Numbered from the stretch's first letter, positions 15,805 to 24,979 are shown. The stretch: DNA of 64,000 nt from Sphingopyxis sp. (GCF_016704835.1 NZ_JADIZJ010000021.1:248001-312000), one strand, 5' to 3'. Notes: a model not told the origin generated them from the sequence alone. Program-made: numbers and translations.

Positions 15805-17202
15805 CTAAATATGCAGCGGTCGGCCGAACGCTGCCAACACGCCTTCGTGCATCGTTTCGCTCAGCGTCGGATGCGGGAAGACGGTGCCGATGAAATCATC
15901 CTCGACCAGTTCGGCGGTCTTGCCGATCGTATAGCCCTGGATCAGCTCGGTGACCTCGGCGCCGATCATGTGCGCACCGAGCAGTTCGCCGGTTTTCGCA
16001 TCGAACACGGTCTTGGTGAAACCCTCGGATTCGCCGAGCGCAATCGCCTTGCCATTGCCGATGAAAGGGAAGGTTCCGGCCTTGACCTCATAACCCAGTT
16101 CCTTGGCCTTCGCTTCGGTCAGTCCGACGCTCGCGATCTGCGGGCGGCAATAGGTGCAGCCGGGAATGTTGCGGACGTCCATCGCGTGCGGGTGATTGCC
16201 CGCGATCGCCTCGACCGAAATCACCGATTCGTGCATTGCCTTGTGCGCGAGCCACGGCGGCGCGGTGACGTCGCCAATCGCCCAAATGCCGGGCACATTG
16301 GTGCGGCACATCGCGTCGGTGTCGATATGGCCCTTGGTCGTCTTCACGCCGAGGGCTTCGAGCCCGATATTTTCGGTGTTCGGGACGATGCCGATCGCGA
16401 CGATCGCGTGGCTGAATTCGGCCGATTCACTCTTGCCGTCCTTGGTCTTGATCTTCGCGGTGACGCCGTTCGCGGTGGCCTTGAGTTCCTCGACCCCGGC
16501 GCCTGTAAAGATCGTCATGCCCTGTTTTTTGAGCTGCTTTTCGAGGAAGGCCGACACGTCGGCATCTTCAACCGGCACAAGGCGGTCGAGCATTTCGACC
16601 ACGGTGACGTCGGCGCCCATATCACTGTAAAAGCTCGCAAATTCGATTCCGATCGCACCCGATCCGATAACGAGAAGCTTCTTGGGCAATTCGGGCGGGA
16701 CGAGCGCGTGGCGATAGGTCCAGATGCGCTTGCCGTCGGCGGGGGCGAAGGGCAGGTCGCGAGCGCGCGCGCCGGTCGCGACGATGATATTCTTGGCGGA
16801 GAGAGACTCGGTTCCCTTCTCGCCCTTCACTTCCATCTTGCCCGGCGCAGTCAGCTTGCCCTCGCCCATATGGACGGTGATCTTGTGCTTCTTCATCAGG
16901 AAGGCGACGCCCTGGCTCAGCTGTTTTGCGACCCCGCGCGACCGCTTCACGACGGCGTCGATGTCGGCGCTGATCTGCTGCGCGATCAGACCGTAATCGC
17001 CCGCATGCTGCATATAATGATAGATCTCAGCCGAGCGCAGCAGCGCCTTGGTCGGGATGCAGCCCCAGTTGAGGCAGATGCCGCCCAGATGCTCGCGCTC
17101 CACGATCGCGGTCTTGAGCCCGAGCTGCGCCGCGCGGATTGCGGCGACATAGCCGCCGGGACCGGAACCGAGAACGATAAGGTCGTAATTGGTGTCAGCC
17201 AT
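15805..17202 (-). CDS. lpdA: Dihydrolipoyl dehydrogenase (E3)
   Basis: FAD/NAD disulfide oxidoreductase of 465 residues that reoxidises dihydrolipoamide on E2. The N-terminal FAD motif is GSGPGGYVAA, the redox disulfide is Cys43/Cys48 (GGICLNWGCIP) and the NAD motif is IGSGAIGIEFASFY. The interface His444/Glu449 pair lies in FPHPTLSETMHE. The start is the ATG at 17202, one base after the pdhC stop, so it is translationally coupled to E2. This placement marks it as the E3 of the pyruvate dehydrogenase complex. E1 is not in this stretch. Confidence 0.96.
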   Translation of the reverse strand: MADTNYDLIVLGSGPGGYVAAIRAAQLGLKTAIVEREHLGGICLNWGCIPTKALLRSAEIYHYMQHAGDYGLIAQQISADIDAVVKRSRGVAKQLSQGVAFLMKKHKITVHMGEGKLTAPGKMEVKGEKGTESLSAKNIIVATGARARDLPFAPADGKRIWTYRHALVPPELPKKLLVIGSGAIGIEFASFYSDMGADVTVVEMLDRLVPVEDADVSAFLEKQLKKQGMTIFTGAGVEELKATANGVTAKIKTKDGKSESAEFSHAIVAIGIVPNTENIGLEALGVKTTKGHIDTDAMCRTNVPGIWAIGDVTAPPWLAHKAMHESVISVEAIAGNHPHAMDVRNIPGCTYCRPQIASVGLTEAKAKELGYEVKAGTFPFIGNGKAIALGESEGFTKTVFDAKTGELLGAHMIGAEVTELIQGYTIGKTAELVEDDFIGTVFPHPTLSETMHEGVLAAFGRPLHI

Positions 17203-17203
17203 C

Positions 17204-18538
17204 TTAGGCCACCAGTCCCAGCGGGCTTTCGACAAGCTCCTTGAACGTCTTCATCAGCAGCGCCCCATCGGCGCCGTCGATCGCGCGGTGGTCGAAGCTG
17301 CCGGTCGCCGACATTACCGTCGCGATCGCGAGTGCGTCGTCGACGATATAAGGACGCTTCTCGCCCGCGCCGATCGCCATGATCATTGCTTGCGGCGGGT
17401 TGATCACCGCGGTGAACTGCTTGATCCCCATCATGCCCATGTTCGAGATCGAGGCGGTGCCGCCCTGATATTCGTTGGGCTGGAGCTTGCCTTCCTTGGC
17501 CTTCGCCGCGAGCTCGGCCATTTCGGTCGAGATTTTCGACATCGACTTGCCGCCCGCGTCGGTGATGATCGGGGTGATCAGCCCGCCGGGGATGCTGACC
17601 GCGACCGAGATGTCGGCGCGGCTGTACTGGCGCATCACATCGCCGCCGAAGCTGACGTTGCACGCGGGCACGCGTTCGAGCGCGACCGCGAGCGCCTTGA
17701 TCAGCATGTCGTTGACGCTGAGCTTAACGCCGCGGCTTTCAAGGCTGGCGTTGAGCTCGCCGCGCAGCTTGAGCAACGCGTCGAGTCGGATGTCAACGGT
17801 CAGATAAATATGCGGCGCTTCCTGCATCGATTGGGTCAGGCGGCGCGCGATCGTCTTGCGCATGCCGTTGAGCTTTGTGTCCTCATGCGGGATGCCGAAA
17901 TCGGGGATCGGGCCAGCGGCGGCTGGCGCAGACGCAGGTACCGCGGCTGCTGCAGCGGGAGCGGCTGCGGCTGCGGGTGCAGCGGCGTTCGCCGGGGCGC
18001 CGTCGAGGTCGTCCTTGACGATCCGACCGCCGGGGCCGGTGCCGATGATCGTTGCCAGATCGATGCCGCGTTCGGCGGCGAGACGCTTGGCAAGCGGGCT
18101 CGCCTTGATACGTTCGCCCGATGCGGCGGTGGCAGGAGCAGCCTTTTCCGTCGCCCCCGCGGACGTGGGGGCCGCTGGCGTGGGCGCACTCTGGCTAGCG
18201 GCCCCCGCCTTCGCGGGAGTGACGTCTTGAGGTTCAGCGGCTTTAGCTTCTTCTTTCGCAGCAGGCGCCGGAGCAGCCTTCGCGCTCGCATCCTCACCCT
18301 CACCCGAAATCACCGCGATCACGGTGCCGACCTTCACCCCATCGGTGCCCTCGGCGACCAGGATCTGGCTCACCACGCCCTCGTCGATCGCCTCGAACTC
18401 CATCGTCGCCTTGTCGGTCTCGATCTCCGCCAGCAGGTCGCCCGATTTGACGGTGTCGCCTTCCTTGACCAGCCATTTGGCCAGCGTGCCTTCCTCCATC
18501 GTCGGCGAGAGGGCGGGCATTTTCAGTTCGATTGGCAT
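17204..18538 (-). CDS. pdhC: Pyruvate dehydrogenase E2, dihydrolipoamide acetyltransferase
   Basis: 444 residues. A single lipoyl domain occupies residues 1-80 (lipoyl Lys43 in ETDKATMEFEA). An Ala/Pro linker, a peripheral subunit-binding domain (ASPLAKRLAAERGIDLATI, about residues 147-180), a second Ala/Pro linker and the catalytic domain follow. The catalytic domain ends with DHRAIDG (His417). In the first linker, residues about 105-130 (DVTPAKAGAASQS and onward) are encoded by an inverted pair of REP-type palindromes at 18150-18223. This is an in-frame repeat insertion into a flexible region. The stop is followed one base later by lpdA. Confidence 0.95.
   Translation of the reverse strand: MPIELKMPALSPTMEEGTLAKWLVKEGDTVKSGDLLAEIETDKATMEFEAIDEGVVSQILVAEGTDGVKVGTVIAVISGEGEDASAKAAPAPAAKEEAKAAEPQDVTPAKAGAASQSAPTPAAPTSAGATEKAAPATAASGERIKASPLAKRLAAERGIDLATIIGTGPGGRIVKDDLDGAPANAAAPAAAAAPAAAAAVPASAPAAAGPIPDFGIPHEDTKLNGMRKTIARRLTQSMQEAPHIYLTVDIRLDALLKLRGELNASLESRGVKLSVNDMLIKALAVALERVPACNVSFGGDVMRQYSRADISVAVSIPGGLITPIITDAGGKSMSKISTEMAELAAKAKEGKLQPNEYQGGTASISNMGMMGIKQFTAVINPPQAMIMAIGAGEKRPYIVDDALAIATVMSATGSFDHRAIDGADGALLMKTFKELVESPLGLVA
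18150..18223. repeat. Family D REP dimer inside the E2 linker
   Basis: Two inverted copies of a REP unit of the GTCxxyCCCGCGrAxGxGGGGGCCGCTxG type face each other (18150-18178 and 18195-18223, about 24 of 29 bases matching). Each has its own small stem, such as CCCGC/GCGGG at 18204-18217. The pair reads in frame within pdhC. Related single units lie at 45706 and 61064. Confidence 0.75.
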
Positions 18539-18699
18539 GGTTCGGCGTGTTCCCTGTCAGTCTTGCAGGCGGTGCCTGCCGCTACGGCTTGTTCCTTGCC
18601 TTAAGCATTGTGACGGTCAAGGTCCAGCGGGGCAAACTTGCCTTTCATACGAATGTAACGCACTCTCCACTCGCAAAAAGCATAATGGGGGTCGGGGCG
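18539..18699. promoter_or_regulatory. Divergent intergenic region, pdhC / universal stress protein
   Basis: A 161-base gap holding both promoters. It contains an AT-richer stretch near 18640-18690 (TTTCATACGAATGTAACG, CAAAAAGCATAATGG). I could not assign firm -35/-10 elements or a recognised operator. Confidence 0.3.
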
Positions 18700-19155
18700 A
18701 TGCGGACATATTTGGTGGTGATCGACGACAGCCCGGAGGCGTCGCTGGCGCTGCGCTTTGCAGCGCGGCGCGCGGCGCGGACCGGCGGCGGAGTGGCGGT
18801 GCTGGCGATCGTGACGCCGCAGGACTTCGTCGCCTTTGGCAGCGTGCAAGCGACGATCGAGGCCGAAGCGCGCGAACATGCCGAACAACTGGTCGCCGCC
18901 GCCGCCGATGCCGTGGTGCAGGAAGCCGGCGTGACGCCGCAGATCATGGTGAAGTCGGGCAAGCCCGCCGATGTCGTGCGTGAGGTGATCAACGCCAGCG
19001 ACGAGATTGCGGCGCTGGTGCTGGCGACCGCTGCGAACGGCGCGCCGGGGCCGCTGGTGGCGCATTTCACCGGACAGGACGCCGGAACGCTGCCCTGTCC
19101 GGTGATGATCGTACCAGGCGGGATCGACCTCGCGCGGCTCGATGCGCTGAGTTAG
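18700..19155 (+). CDS. Universal stress protein (UspA family)
   Basis: Single-domain UspA-like protein, 151 residues. It starts TYLVVIDDSPEASLALRFAAR, with the usual Asp after the first strand. The region LVLATAANGAPGPLVAHFTG stands where ATP-binding Usp proteins have G-x2-G-x9-G(S/T), but the motif is only partly kept, so nucleotide binding is uncertain. It ends with PCPVMIVPGG. The start is the ATG at 18700 behind GGGGTCGGGG. An ATG at 18685 lacks a ribosome site. Its last four bases overlap the end of a convergent membrane-protein gene. Confidence 0.85.
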   Translation: MRTYLVVIDDSPEASLALRFAARRAARTGGGVAVLAIVTPQDFVAFGSVQATIEAEAREHAEQLVAAAADAVVQEAGVTPQIMVKSGKPADVVREVINASDEIAALVLATAANGAPGPLVAHFTGQDAGTLPCPVMIVPGGIDLARLDALS

Positions 19156-19544
19156 ATGGTGATCGTGCGCGGCAAAGCGGCCGCTCCTTTGGCTTCATAG
19201 ATCGCGAAAACCAGCACCCCGATCGCCTGGACGATGACGACCGCAGTGCCGAGCGCGGTCATCTGACCGGCAAACATCGCCAGCACCGCGAAGCTGGCGA
19301 TCACCCAGCCCAGGTTACCGGCTGCGATCAGGTTTGCGAGCCCCTTGTTCGGTACGTTCTGGTTGGCAACGAACAGCATCAGCAGCGCCGACGGCAGCCC
19401 GATCCAGCCTGCGACGGTCACCAGTTCGGAGGGGAGGCCGAGCAGGGTGGCGACCGTCGCAGTCGCCAAGACGCAAAAGACGAACAATCCGGTGCAGGTG
19501 ATGGCATCGATGATCAGCGTGTTCTTGAGGGTGAAGAGCGACAT
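19152..19544 (-). CDS. Four-helix membrane protein of unknown function
   Basis: A 130-residue hydrophobic protein with four predicted membrane helices (about residues 7-30, 36-57, 68-90 and 95-118). The start is the ATG at 19544 with a strong AAGGAG. It overlaps the convergent stress-protein gene by four bases and diverges from a MmyB-type regulator 122 bases away, which makes it a plausible target of that regulator. No family was recognised. A longer reading upstream has no ribosome site. Confidence 0.7.
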   Translation of the reverse strand: MSLFTLKNTLIIDAITCTGLFVFCVLATATVATLLGLPSELVTVAGWIGLPSALLMLFVANQNVPNKGLANLIAAGNLGWVIASFAVLAMFAGQMTALGTAVVIVQAIGVLVFAIYEAKGAAALPRTITI

Positions 19545-19666
19545 TGGGGTTCTCCTTTTTGGATGGCCCGCTCCATCTGCCGCCCAAAATGCACCCAGTC
19601 GATTACGCGCGAGGTAATGGAAAAGCAGAAAGCCGGGGTATAGCTCTCGCGGCAAAGGAGACGATC

Positions 19667-20461
19667 ATGCAACCCGCACCGCTCGGCGCCCAACTCCGCG
19701 AATGGCGCAGCCGCCGCCGGATGAGCCAGATGGATCTGGCGCTCGATACCGAGATCTCGACCCGGCATTTGAGCTTTATCGAGACGGGTCGATCGAAACC
19801 GAGCGTGCAGATGCTCGGGCGCATCGCCGACCGGCTCGAAGTCCCGCACCGCGCCCGCAACGCGCTGCTGCTCGCCGCGGGCTACGCCCCCGACTATCAG
19901 GAACGCCCGCTCGACAGCCCCGAAATGGCGGGCGTCCGCGCGATCGTCGAGCATGTGCTAAAGGGGCATGAGCCCTATCCTGCCCTCGCGGTCGATCGGC
20001 ACTGGAACATGATCGCCGCGAACGAGGCGATCGCGATCCTGATCGCGCAGGTCGCCCCTGCCCTGCTGGCGCCGCCGGTCAATGTGCTGCGCATCGCGCT
20101 GCATCCCAAAGGGCTGGCGCCGCAGATCGTCAACTATGGCCAATGGCGCGCGCATATATTGGAGCGAATGGACGTCCAGATTGCGGCGAGCGCCGATGCC
20201 GGGCTGATCGCGCTGCGCGACGAGCTGGCGGGCTATGCGGTGCAAGGCGACGACCACAGCGCCGAGCATCGCGGCAGTCATGCCAGCAGCATCGCGGTGC
20301 CGCTGATCCTGAACACCGATGCGGGGCGGATCGCGTTCGTATCGACGGTGACGATTTTCGGGACGCCGGTCGATATCACGCTGTCGGAACTGGCGATCGA
20401 GGCGTTTTTTCCAGCAGATGGGGAGAGCGCGGCGTTGTTGCAGAAGCTGGCGGGAAAATAA
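19667..20461 (+). CDS. XRE-family transcriptional regulator with MmyB-like ligand domain
   Basis: 264 residues. The N-terminal helix-turn-helix spans residues about 8-65 (LREWRSRRRMSQMDLALDTE, STRHLSFIETGRSKPS). The rest matches the MmyB-like domain (HEPYPALAVDRHWNMIAANE), which in Streptomyces and related regulators has a PAS-like fold that can bind fatty acids. The start is the ATG at 19667 behind AAAGGAG. Members of this type often repress a divergent oxidoreductase. Here the divergent gene is a small membrane protein. Confidence 0.85.
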   Translation: MQPAPLGAQLREWRSRRRMSQMDLALDTEISTRHLSFIETGRSKPSVQMLGRIADRLEVPHRARNALLLAAGYAPDYQERPLDSPEMAGVRAIVEHVLKGHEPYPALAVDRHWNMIAANEAIAILIAQVAPALLAPPVNVLRIALHPKGLAPQIVNYGQWRAHILERMDVQIAASADAGLIALRDELAGYAVQGDDHSAEHRGSHASSIAVPLILNTDAGRIAFVSTVTIFGTPVDITLSELAIEAFFPADGESAALLQKLAGK

Positions 20462-20463
20462 CG

Positions 20464-20559
20464 CCGTCATGGCGAGCGACGCGAAGCAATCTCCAGTCAT
20501 CGACGTTACGTACGACCGATGGCTGGGGATTGCCGCGTCGCTTCGCTCCTCGCGATGAC
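20464..20559. repeat. Family A intergenic palindrome (copy 3)
   Basis: CCGTCATGGCGAGCGACGCG plus AAGCAATCTCCAGTCAT on the left pairs imperfectly with ATGGCTGGGGATTGCCGCG plus TCGCTTCGCTCCTCGCGATGAC on the right. It lies between the convergent regulator and rnr genes and may terminate both. Confidence 0.8.
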
Positions 20560-20566
20560 AAGGTGC

Positions 20567-22870
20567 CTACCGCCGCCGTCCCTTATGCTTGATATTCGCC
20601 GGCCGCCCACGCTGGCCGATGACATGCTTGCCCGCCTTGTCCTTCACCCCGTCGCGGCGCGGCCCGCGGTTCCGGTATCCGCCCTCGGGCGCGTCGGGCA
20701 GTTCGAAGCGCAGCGCGCCGCTGATCGGATTTGCATCCATCAACCGCAGATCAAGCCGCTGGCCGACGGTGAAACTCACCCGTCCATGTTCGCTATCGAG
20801 CGTGCGTGCCTTTTCATCATAGAAAAAACGCTCGTTGCCCAAAGTTGAAACCGGCACCAGCCCGTCGCCGCCAAGACCGTCGACGGTGGCAAAAAATCCG
20901 AACGGCTGCACCCCGGTGATCCGCGCCTGGACGATTTCGCCCGTCTTGTTGGACAGATAGGCCGCGACGTAACGGTCGACCGTTTCGCGTTCGGCCTCCA
21001 TCGCGCGGCGCTCGAGCGCGCTGATCGCCTCGCCGATGCGCGACAGCCCCTTGGCGTCGGCTTCGCCCAGCCCGGTGCGTTCGGGCAGTCCCTTGGGCTT
21101 GCCGGGGACTTCGAGACGATAGCTATCGACTAACGCGCGGTGGACAATCAAATCAGCGTAGCGGCGGATCGGTGAGGTGAAATGCGCATAGCTGCCGAGC
21201 GCGAGCCCGAAGTGCCCAGCGTTGGCGGGACCATAATAGGCCTGCGTCTGGCTGCGCAAAATCGCCTGCATGATCTCGGGCAATCGGTCGTCTTCGGAAA
21301 AGCCGTCGATCAGCCGATTGAACACCGCGGGCGTAATCACCTGCCCCAGCGCAAAACTCTGTTCGAAGGTTTCGAGATAATCCTTGAGGCTGACCAGCTT
21401 TTCGCGGCTCGGCGGCTCGTGGATGCGGTACATCACCGGCGACTTCTTCGCCTCGAGCGCCTTCGCCGCCGCGACGTTCGCCGCGATCATATAATCCTCG
21501 ATCAGCCGCATCGAATCGAGCCGGTCGCGGACGCGAATTTCGGCGATGCCGCCCTTCTCGTCGAGGATGACCTGTCGTTCGGGCAGGTCGAGGTCGAGCG
21601 GCGCGCGGGCGGCGCGCGCTTTTGCCAACAGCGCCCAGCACGCCCACAGGTTCTGGAGCGTCGGGAGCACATCGGCGTCCCATTCCTCGCGGGCTACGTC
21701 GGCGTCATACGCCGCCTGCGCATGCTCATAGGCAATATTGGCGCGCAGCCGGACGAGCGCGCGGGTGAACCGCCATGAGGTCACCTTGCCTTGCTTGTCG
21801 ATGACCAGATGGCACGCCAGCGCGGCGCGATCTTGCCCCGCTTTCAGCGAGCAGACGCCCGCCGACAATGTTTCGGGCAGCATCGGCACGACCTGGTCGG
21901 GAAAATAGACGCTGTTGCCGCGCCGCCGCGCCTCGCGGTCGATCTCGCCGTCGGGCCGCACATAATAACTGACATCGGCGATCGCGACGATCGCGCGAAA
22001 GCCGCCCTTGTTGGGGCCATCGGTGTCCGCCTCCGCCCACACCGCATCATCATGATCGCGCGCATCGATCGGGTCGATCGCAACGATCGGCAGCTCGCGC
22101 AGATCTTCGCGGCCATCGGCGGTGAGCGGCAGTTTTGCGGCGACCTCGGCCTCGGCCAAGGTCTCGGCGCCGAACACATGCGGAATTTCGTGGCGCGCAA
22201 TCGCGATCATGCTGAGCGACTTCGGCGCGAACGGATCGCCCAGACGCTCGACGACCTTTGCCTTGATCGCCGGACCGCGCCCGGTGAGCTCGGCGCGAAC
22301 CAGATCGCCAATATTGGCGTCGCCCTTGTCGGCGACGGCAAAGTCATAGCGCGCGCGCTTGTCGGCGGGGCGCAGCCACAGGATCGGCTTGCCCCCCGGC
22401 CCCATATCCTCGACGAGCACTCCGATCACGATCCCGCCGCCCGCTTCGAGCCGTTTCATCGGATGCGCAACATGGCCGCCGCCGCGTTCCTCGGTGCGCG
22501 CCAAAATGCGATCGCCGACCCCAAGCGCGCCTTTGCGCCCCTGTTCGATCACGCGCAGCCGCGGCGCCGGAACGGCGGCCTCCCAATGCTCGGGGACCGC
22601 CCAGACGGTGCTGCCATCAATCGCCGCGACGCGCAGCACGGTCACCCGCGGCAACCCGCCATGCTTGTGGAACGCGCGTCCGGGCGCCAGATCGACGAGC
22701 CCCTCGTCGGTCATGTCCTTGAGCAGCGCCTTCAGCGCGATCTTCTCATTGCCATGGAGCGCAAAATGCTTGGCGATCTCGCGCTTGCCGACGGCATCCT
22801 TGCTCTCTTCAATAAAGCGGAGGATCTGATCCGGGCTGGGCAGACCAGCAGGCTGTTGCCGTTTGGCCAA
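20567..22870 (-). CDS. rnr: Ribonuclease R
   Basis: RNB-family 3'-5' exoribonuclease, 767 residues. An N-terminal winged-helix/cold-shock region (residues about 1-240) is followed by the RNB catalytic domain starting AIDPIDARDHDDAVW, with the Mg-binding aspartates. A C-terminal S1 domain (residues about 640-720, ARITGVQPFGFFATVDGLGG) and a basic tail follow. The start is TTG at 22870, immediately after the in-frame proS stop with no spacer. No ATG lies nearby, and the next methionine is about residue 52. Expression is probably coupled to proS. Confidence 0.93.
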   Translation of the reverse strand: MAKRQQPAGLPSPDQILRFIEESKDAVGKREIAKHFALHGNEKIALKALLKDMTDEGLVDLAPGRAFHKHGGLPRVTVLRVAAIDGSTVWAVPEHWEAAVPAPRLRVIEQGRKGALGVGDRILARTEERGGGHVAHPMKRLEAGGGIVIGVLVEDMGPGGKPILWLRPADKRARYDFAVADKGDANIGDLVRAELTGRGPAIKAKVVERLGDPFAPKSLSMIAIARHEIPHVFGAETLAEAEVAAKLPLTADGREDLRELPIVAIDPIDARDHDDAVWAEADTDGPNKGGFRAIVAIADVSYYVRPDGEIDREARRRGNSVYFPDQVVPMLPETLSAGVCSLKAGQDRAALACHLVIDKQGKVTSWRFTRALVRLRANIAYEHAQAAYDADVAREEWDADVLPTLQNLWACWALLAKARAARAPLDLDLPERQVILDEKGGIAEIRVRDRLDSMRLIEDYMIAANVAAAKALEAKKSPVMYRIHEPPSREKLVSLKDYLETFEQSFALGQVITPAVFNRLIDGFSEDDRLPEIMQAILRSQTQAYYGPANAGHFGLALGSYAHFTSPIRRYADLIVHRALVDSYRLEVPGKPKGLPERTGLGEADAKGLSRIGEAISALERRAMEAERETVDRYVAAYLSNKTGEIVQARITGVQPFGFFATVDGLGGDGLVPVSTLGNERFFYDEKARTLDSEHGRVSFTVGQRLDLRLMDANPISGALRFELPDAPEGGYRNRGPRRDGVKDKAGKHVIGQRGRPANIKHKGRRR

Positions 22871-24397
22871 TTAATAGGTCCGCCCGATGAGCACGCGTTC
22901 GACCGCGGTTTCGCCGGTGAAGAAGCAGGTGCCGTCGGCGGGTGCGGCGTCAAGTGGGGTGTTGCGCATTGTCAGTTTGAGCGCTTTCAGCTGCTCGACG
23001 ATCTTCTCGAGCGCCGCGCCGGACGGCCGCGCCCATTGCACTTCCACCCAGCCAACGAATTTTTCATCGCCCTTGAAATGCGCGGCAAGGTCGGCGACGT
23101 CGCGGCGGATATTGGCGTCAAGACGCTGTTTCGCCTCGGCGTGGAGGCTCGTCTGAATATCCTCCAGCGTCGCGACCGCATCGGCGACAAAATCGTCCTT
23201 TGCGATGAACGCCGAATTGAGCTTGCCGTCGTCCTTGTACAGCCGGTCGCGGCGGATCACCGCGACATTGCCGCCGGCGACGTCGCGCGGTCCGATTTCG
23301 AGGATGATCGGCGCGCCCTTCTTCACCCAGCCCCAGCGCTTGGTCTGCGCCCTGTTCGCCCCGGCATCAAGGTAGACGCGCAGCGGCTCGCGAAAAACGT
23401 CGAGCGCCTTCAGGTCGGCCTGCAAAGCCGCGCAATAATCGAGAATCGCCTGATCCTCTTCATTGTCGCGCAGCATCGGCACAATGACAATCTGGTGCGG
23501 CGCTATGCGGGGCGGGCAGCGTAGACCATCGTCGTCGCCATGCGTCATGATGACGCCCCCGATCATGCGCGTCGAGGTGCCCCAGCTGGTCGTGTGGCAC
23601 AGGCTGTGGCCGCCGTCCCTGTCCTGGTAACGGATACCCGCCGCCTCGGCGAAGCCGGTCCCCAGATAGTGCGAGGTGCCCGCCTGAAGCGCCTTGCCGT
23701 CCTGCATCATCGCCTCGATCGAATAGGTCGCAACGGCGCCCGGAAAACGCTCGTTCTCGGGCTTTTCGCCGGCAATTACCGGCATCGCGAGAACATCTTC
23801 GGCAAAGGCGCGGTACATTTCCAGCGCGCGCAACGTCTCGGCCATCGCGTCGGCCTTGTCGGCGTGCGCGGTATGGCCTTCCTGCCACAGGAACTCGCTG
23901 GTGCGCAGAAACATGCGGGTGCGCATTTCCCAGCGCACGACATTGGCCCATTGGTTGACCTTCAGCGGCAGGTCGCGCCAGCTTTGCACCCAGCGGCTCA
24001 TCGCGGCGCCGATCACCGTCTCCGATGTCGGGCGGACGATCAGCGGTTCTTCGAGCTTGGCTTCTGGATCGGGTATCAGCTTGCCATTGCCGTCCTGGAT
24101 CAGGCGGTGGTGGGTGACGACTGCCATTTCTTTGGCAAAACCATCGACATGGTCGGCTTCCTTCTCAAAGAAGCTCAAGGGAATGAACAGCGGGAAATAG
24201 CAGTTCTGAACCCCGGCATCCTTGATCGCCGCGTCCATAACCGATTGGATTCGCTCCCAGATGCCATAGCCCCACGGCTTGATGACCATACAGCCGCGCA
24301 CGCCCGATTCCTCGGCCAGGTCGGCTTCGGCGATGACATCCTGATACCAGGCCGCAAAGTCGGCTTGCCGGGTTACGCTGAGCGCATGTTTGACCAT
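22871..24397 (-). CDS. proS: Prolyl-tRNA synthetase, eukaryote/archaeal type
   Basis: Class II synthetase of 508 residues. Motif 2 is around NVVRWEMRTRMFLRTSEFLW and motif 3 is reduced near SHYLGTGF. The overall pattern (WYQDVIAEADLAEESGVRGC, VIKPWGYGIWERIQ, HQIVIVPMLRDNEE and a C-terminal zinc-like domain ending in Tyr) matches the archaeal/eukaryotic ProRS class. It lacks the bacterial editing insertion between motifs 2 and 3. The chain ends GRTY, and a terminal tyrosine is a feature of this class. The start is the ATG at 24397. Confidence 0.93.
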   Translation of the reverse strand: MVKHALSVTRQADFAAWYQDVIAEADLAEESGVRGCMVIKPWGYGIWERIQSVMDAAIKDAGVQNCYFPLFIPLSFFEKEADHVDGFAKEMAVVTHHRLIQDGNGKLIPDPEAKLEEPLIVRPTSETVIGAAMSRWVQSWRDLPLKVNQWANVVRWEMRTRMFLRTSEFLWQEGHTAHADKADAMAETLRALEMYRAFAEDVLAMPVIAGEKPENERFPGAVATYSIEAMMQDGKALQAGTSHYLGTGFAEAAGIRYQDRDGGHSLCHTTSWGTSTRMIGGVIMTHGDDDGLRCPPRIAPHQIVIVPMLRDNEEDQAILDYCAALQADLKALDVFREPLRVYLDAGANRAQTKRWGWVKKGAPIILEIGPRDVAGGNVAVIRRDRLYKDDGKLNSAFIAKDDFVADAVATLEDIQTSLHAEAKQRLDANIRRDVADLAAHFKGDEKFVGWVEVQWARPSGAALEKIVEQLKALKLTMRNTPLDAAPADGTCFFTGETAVERVLIGRTY

Positions 24398-24442
24398 ATC
24401 ATCCGATTTCTGTCGTTTTAGGGCGAAGGGGCGCCCGTCATT

Positions 24443-24979
24443 TCATTTCTTGGCGAGTTCCGCCTTGAGCGCGGCCACTTCGGCCTTGAGCGCCGCGATT
24501 TCGGCGTCCTTTGCCTTGGCGCCGCCGACCCCAGGAATCAGCGCGCCGGCCGCCTGCTGGAACATCTCCATGTTCCGCCGCGTCAGTTCGGCGAGCGGGT
24601 TCGACCCGAGCACGCCGTCGAACGCCGCGCGGACATCCTGCTGATTCTTGCGGAACGCGGTCATCGATGCTTCCAGATATTGCGGCACCATCGACTGCAT
24701 CTTGTCGCCGTACATGCCGATCAGATGGCGCAAGAAATTGACCGGCAGCAGCGTCTCGCCGCGCGTCTCCTCATCCATGATGATCTGCGTCAGCACGTTG
24801 TGCGTGATGTCGTCGCCGCTCTTCGCATCAACGACGCGAAACTCGCGCCCGTCGCGGACCATTGTGCCCAGATCCTCGAGCGTGATGTAACAGCTGCGCT
24901 CGGTATCATAGAGCCGCCGATTGGCGTATTTCTTGATCGTGACGACGCCATCTTCTGCTGCCGTCTTGGACTTCGCCAT
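24443..24979 (-). CDS. phaR: PhaR polyhydroxyalkanoate synthesis repressor
   Basis: 178 residues. The N-terminal PHB/PHA DNA-binding domain is clear (TIKKYANRRLYDTERSCYIT, residues about 14-35), followed by the PHB-accumulation regulatory domain (FLRHLIGMYGDKMQSMVPQY). A C-terminal coiled coil of AALKAEVAALKAEL heptads ends in KK. PhaR senses polyhydroxyalkanoate granules and represses phasin and related genes, so the organism probably makes PHA. The start is the ATG at 24979. It stands alone, with proS downstream on the same strand. Confidence 0.93.
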   Translation of the reverse strand: MAKSKTAAEDGVVTIKKYANRRLYDTERSCYITLEDLGTMVRDGREFRVVDAKSGDDITHNVLTQIIMDEETRGETLLPVNFLRHLIGMYGDKMQSMVPQYLEASMTAFRKNQQDVRAAFDGVLGSNPLAELTRRNMEMFQQAAGALIPGVGGAKAKDAEIAALKAEVAALKAELAKK

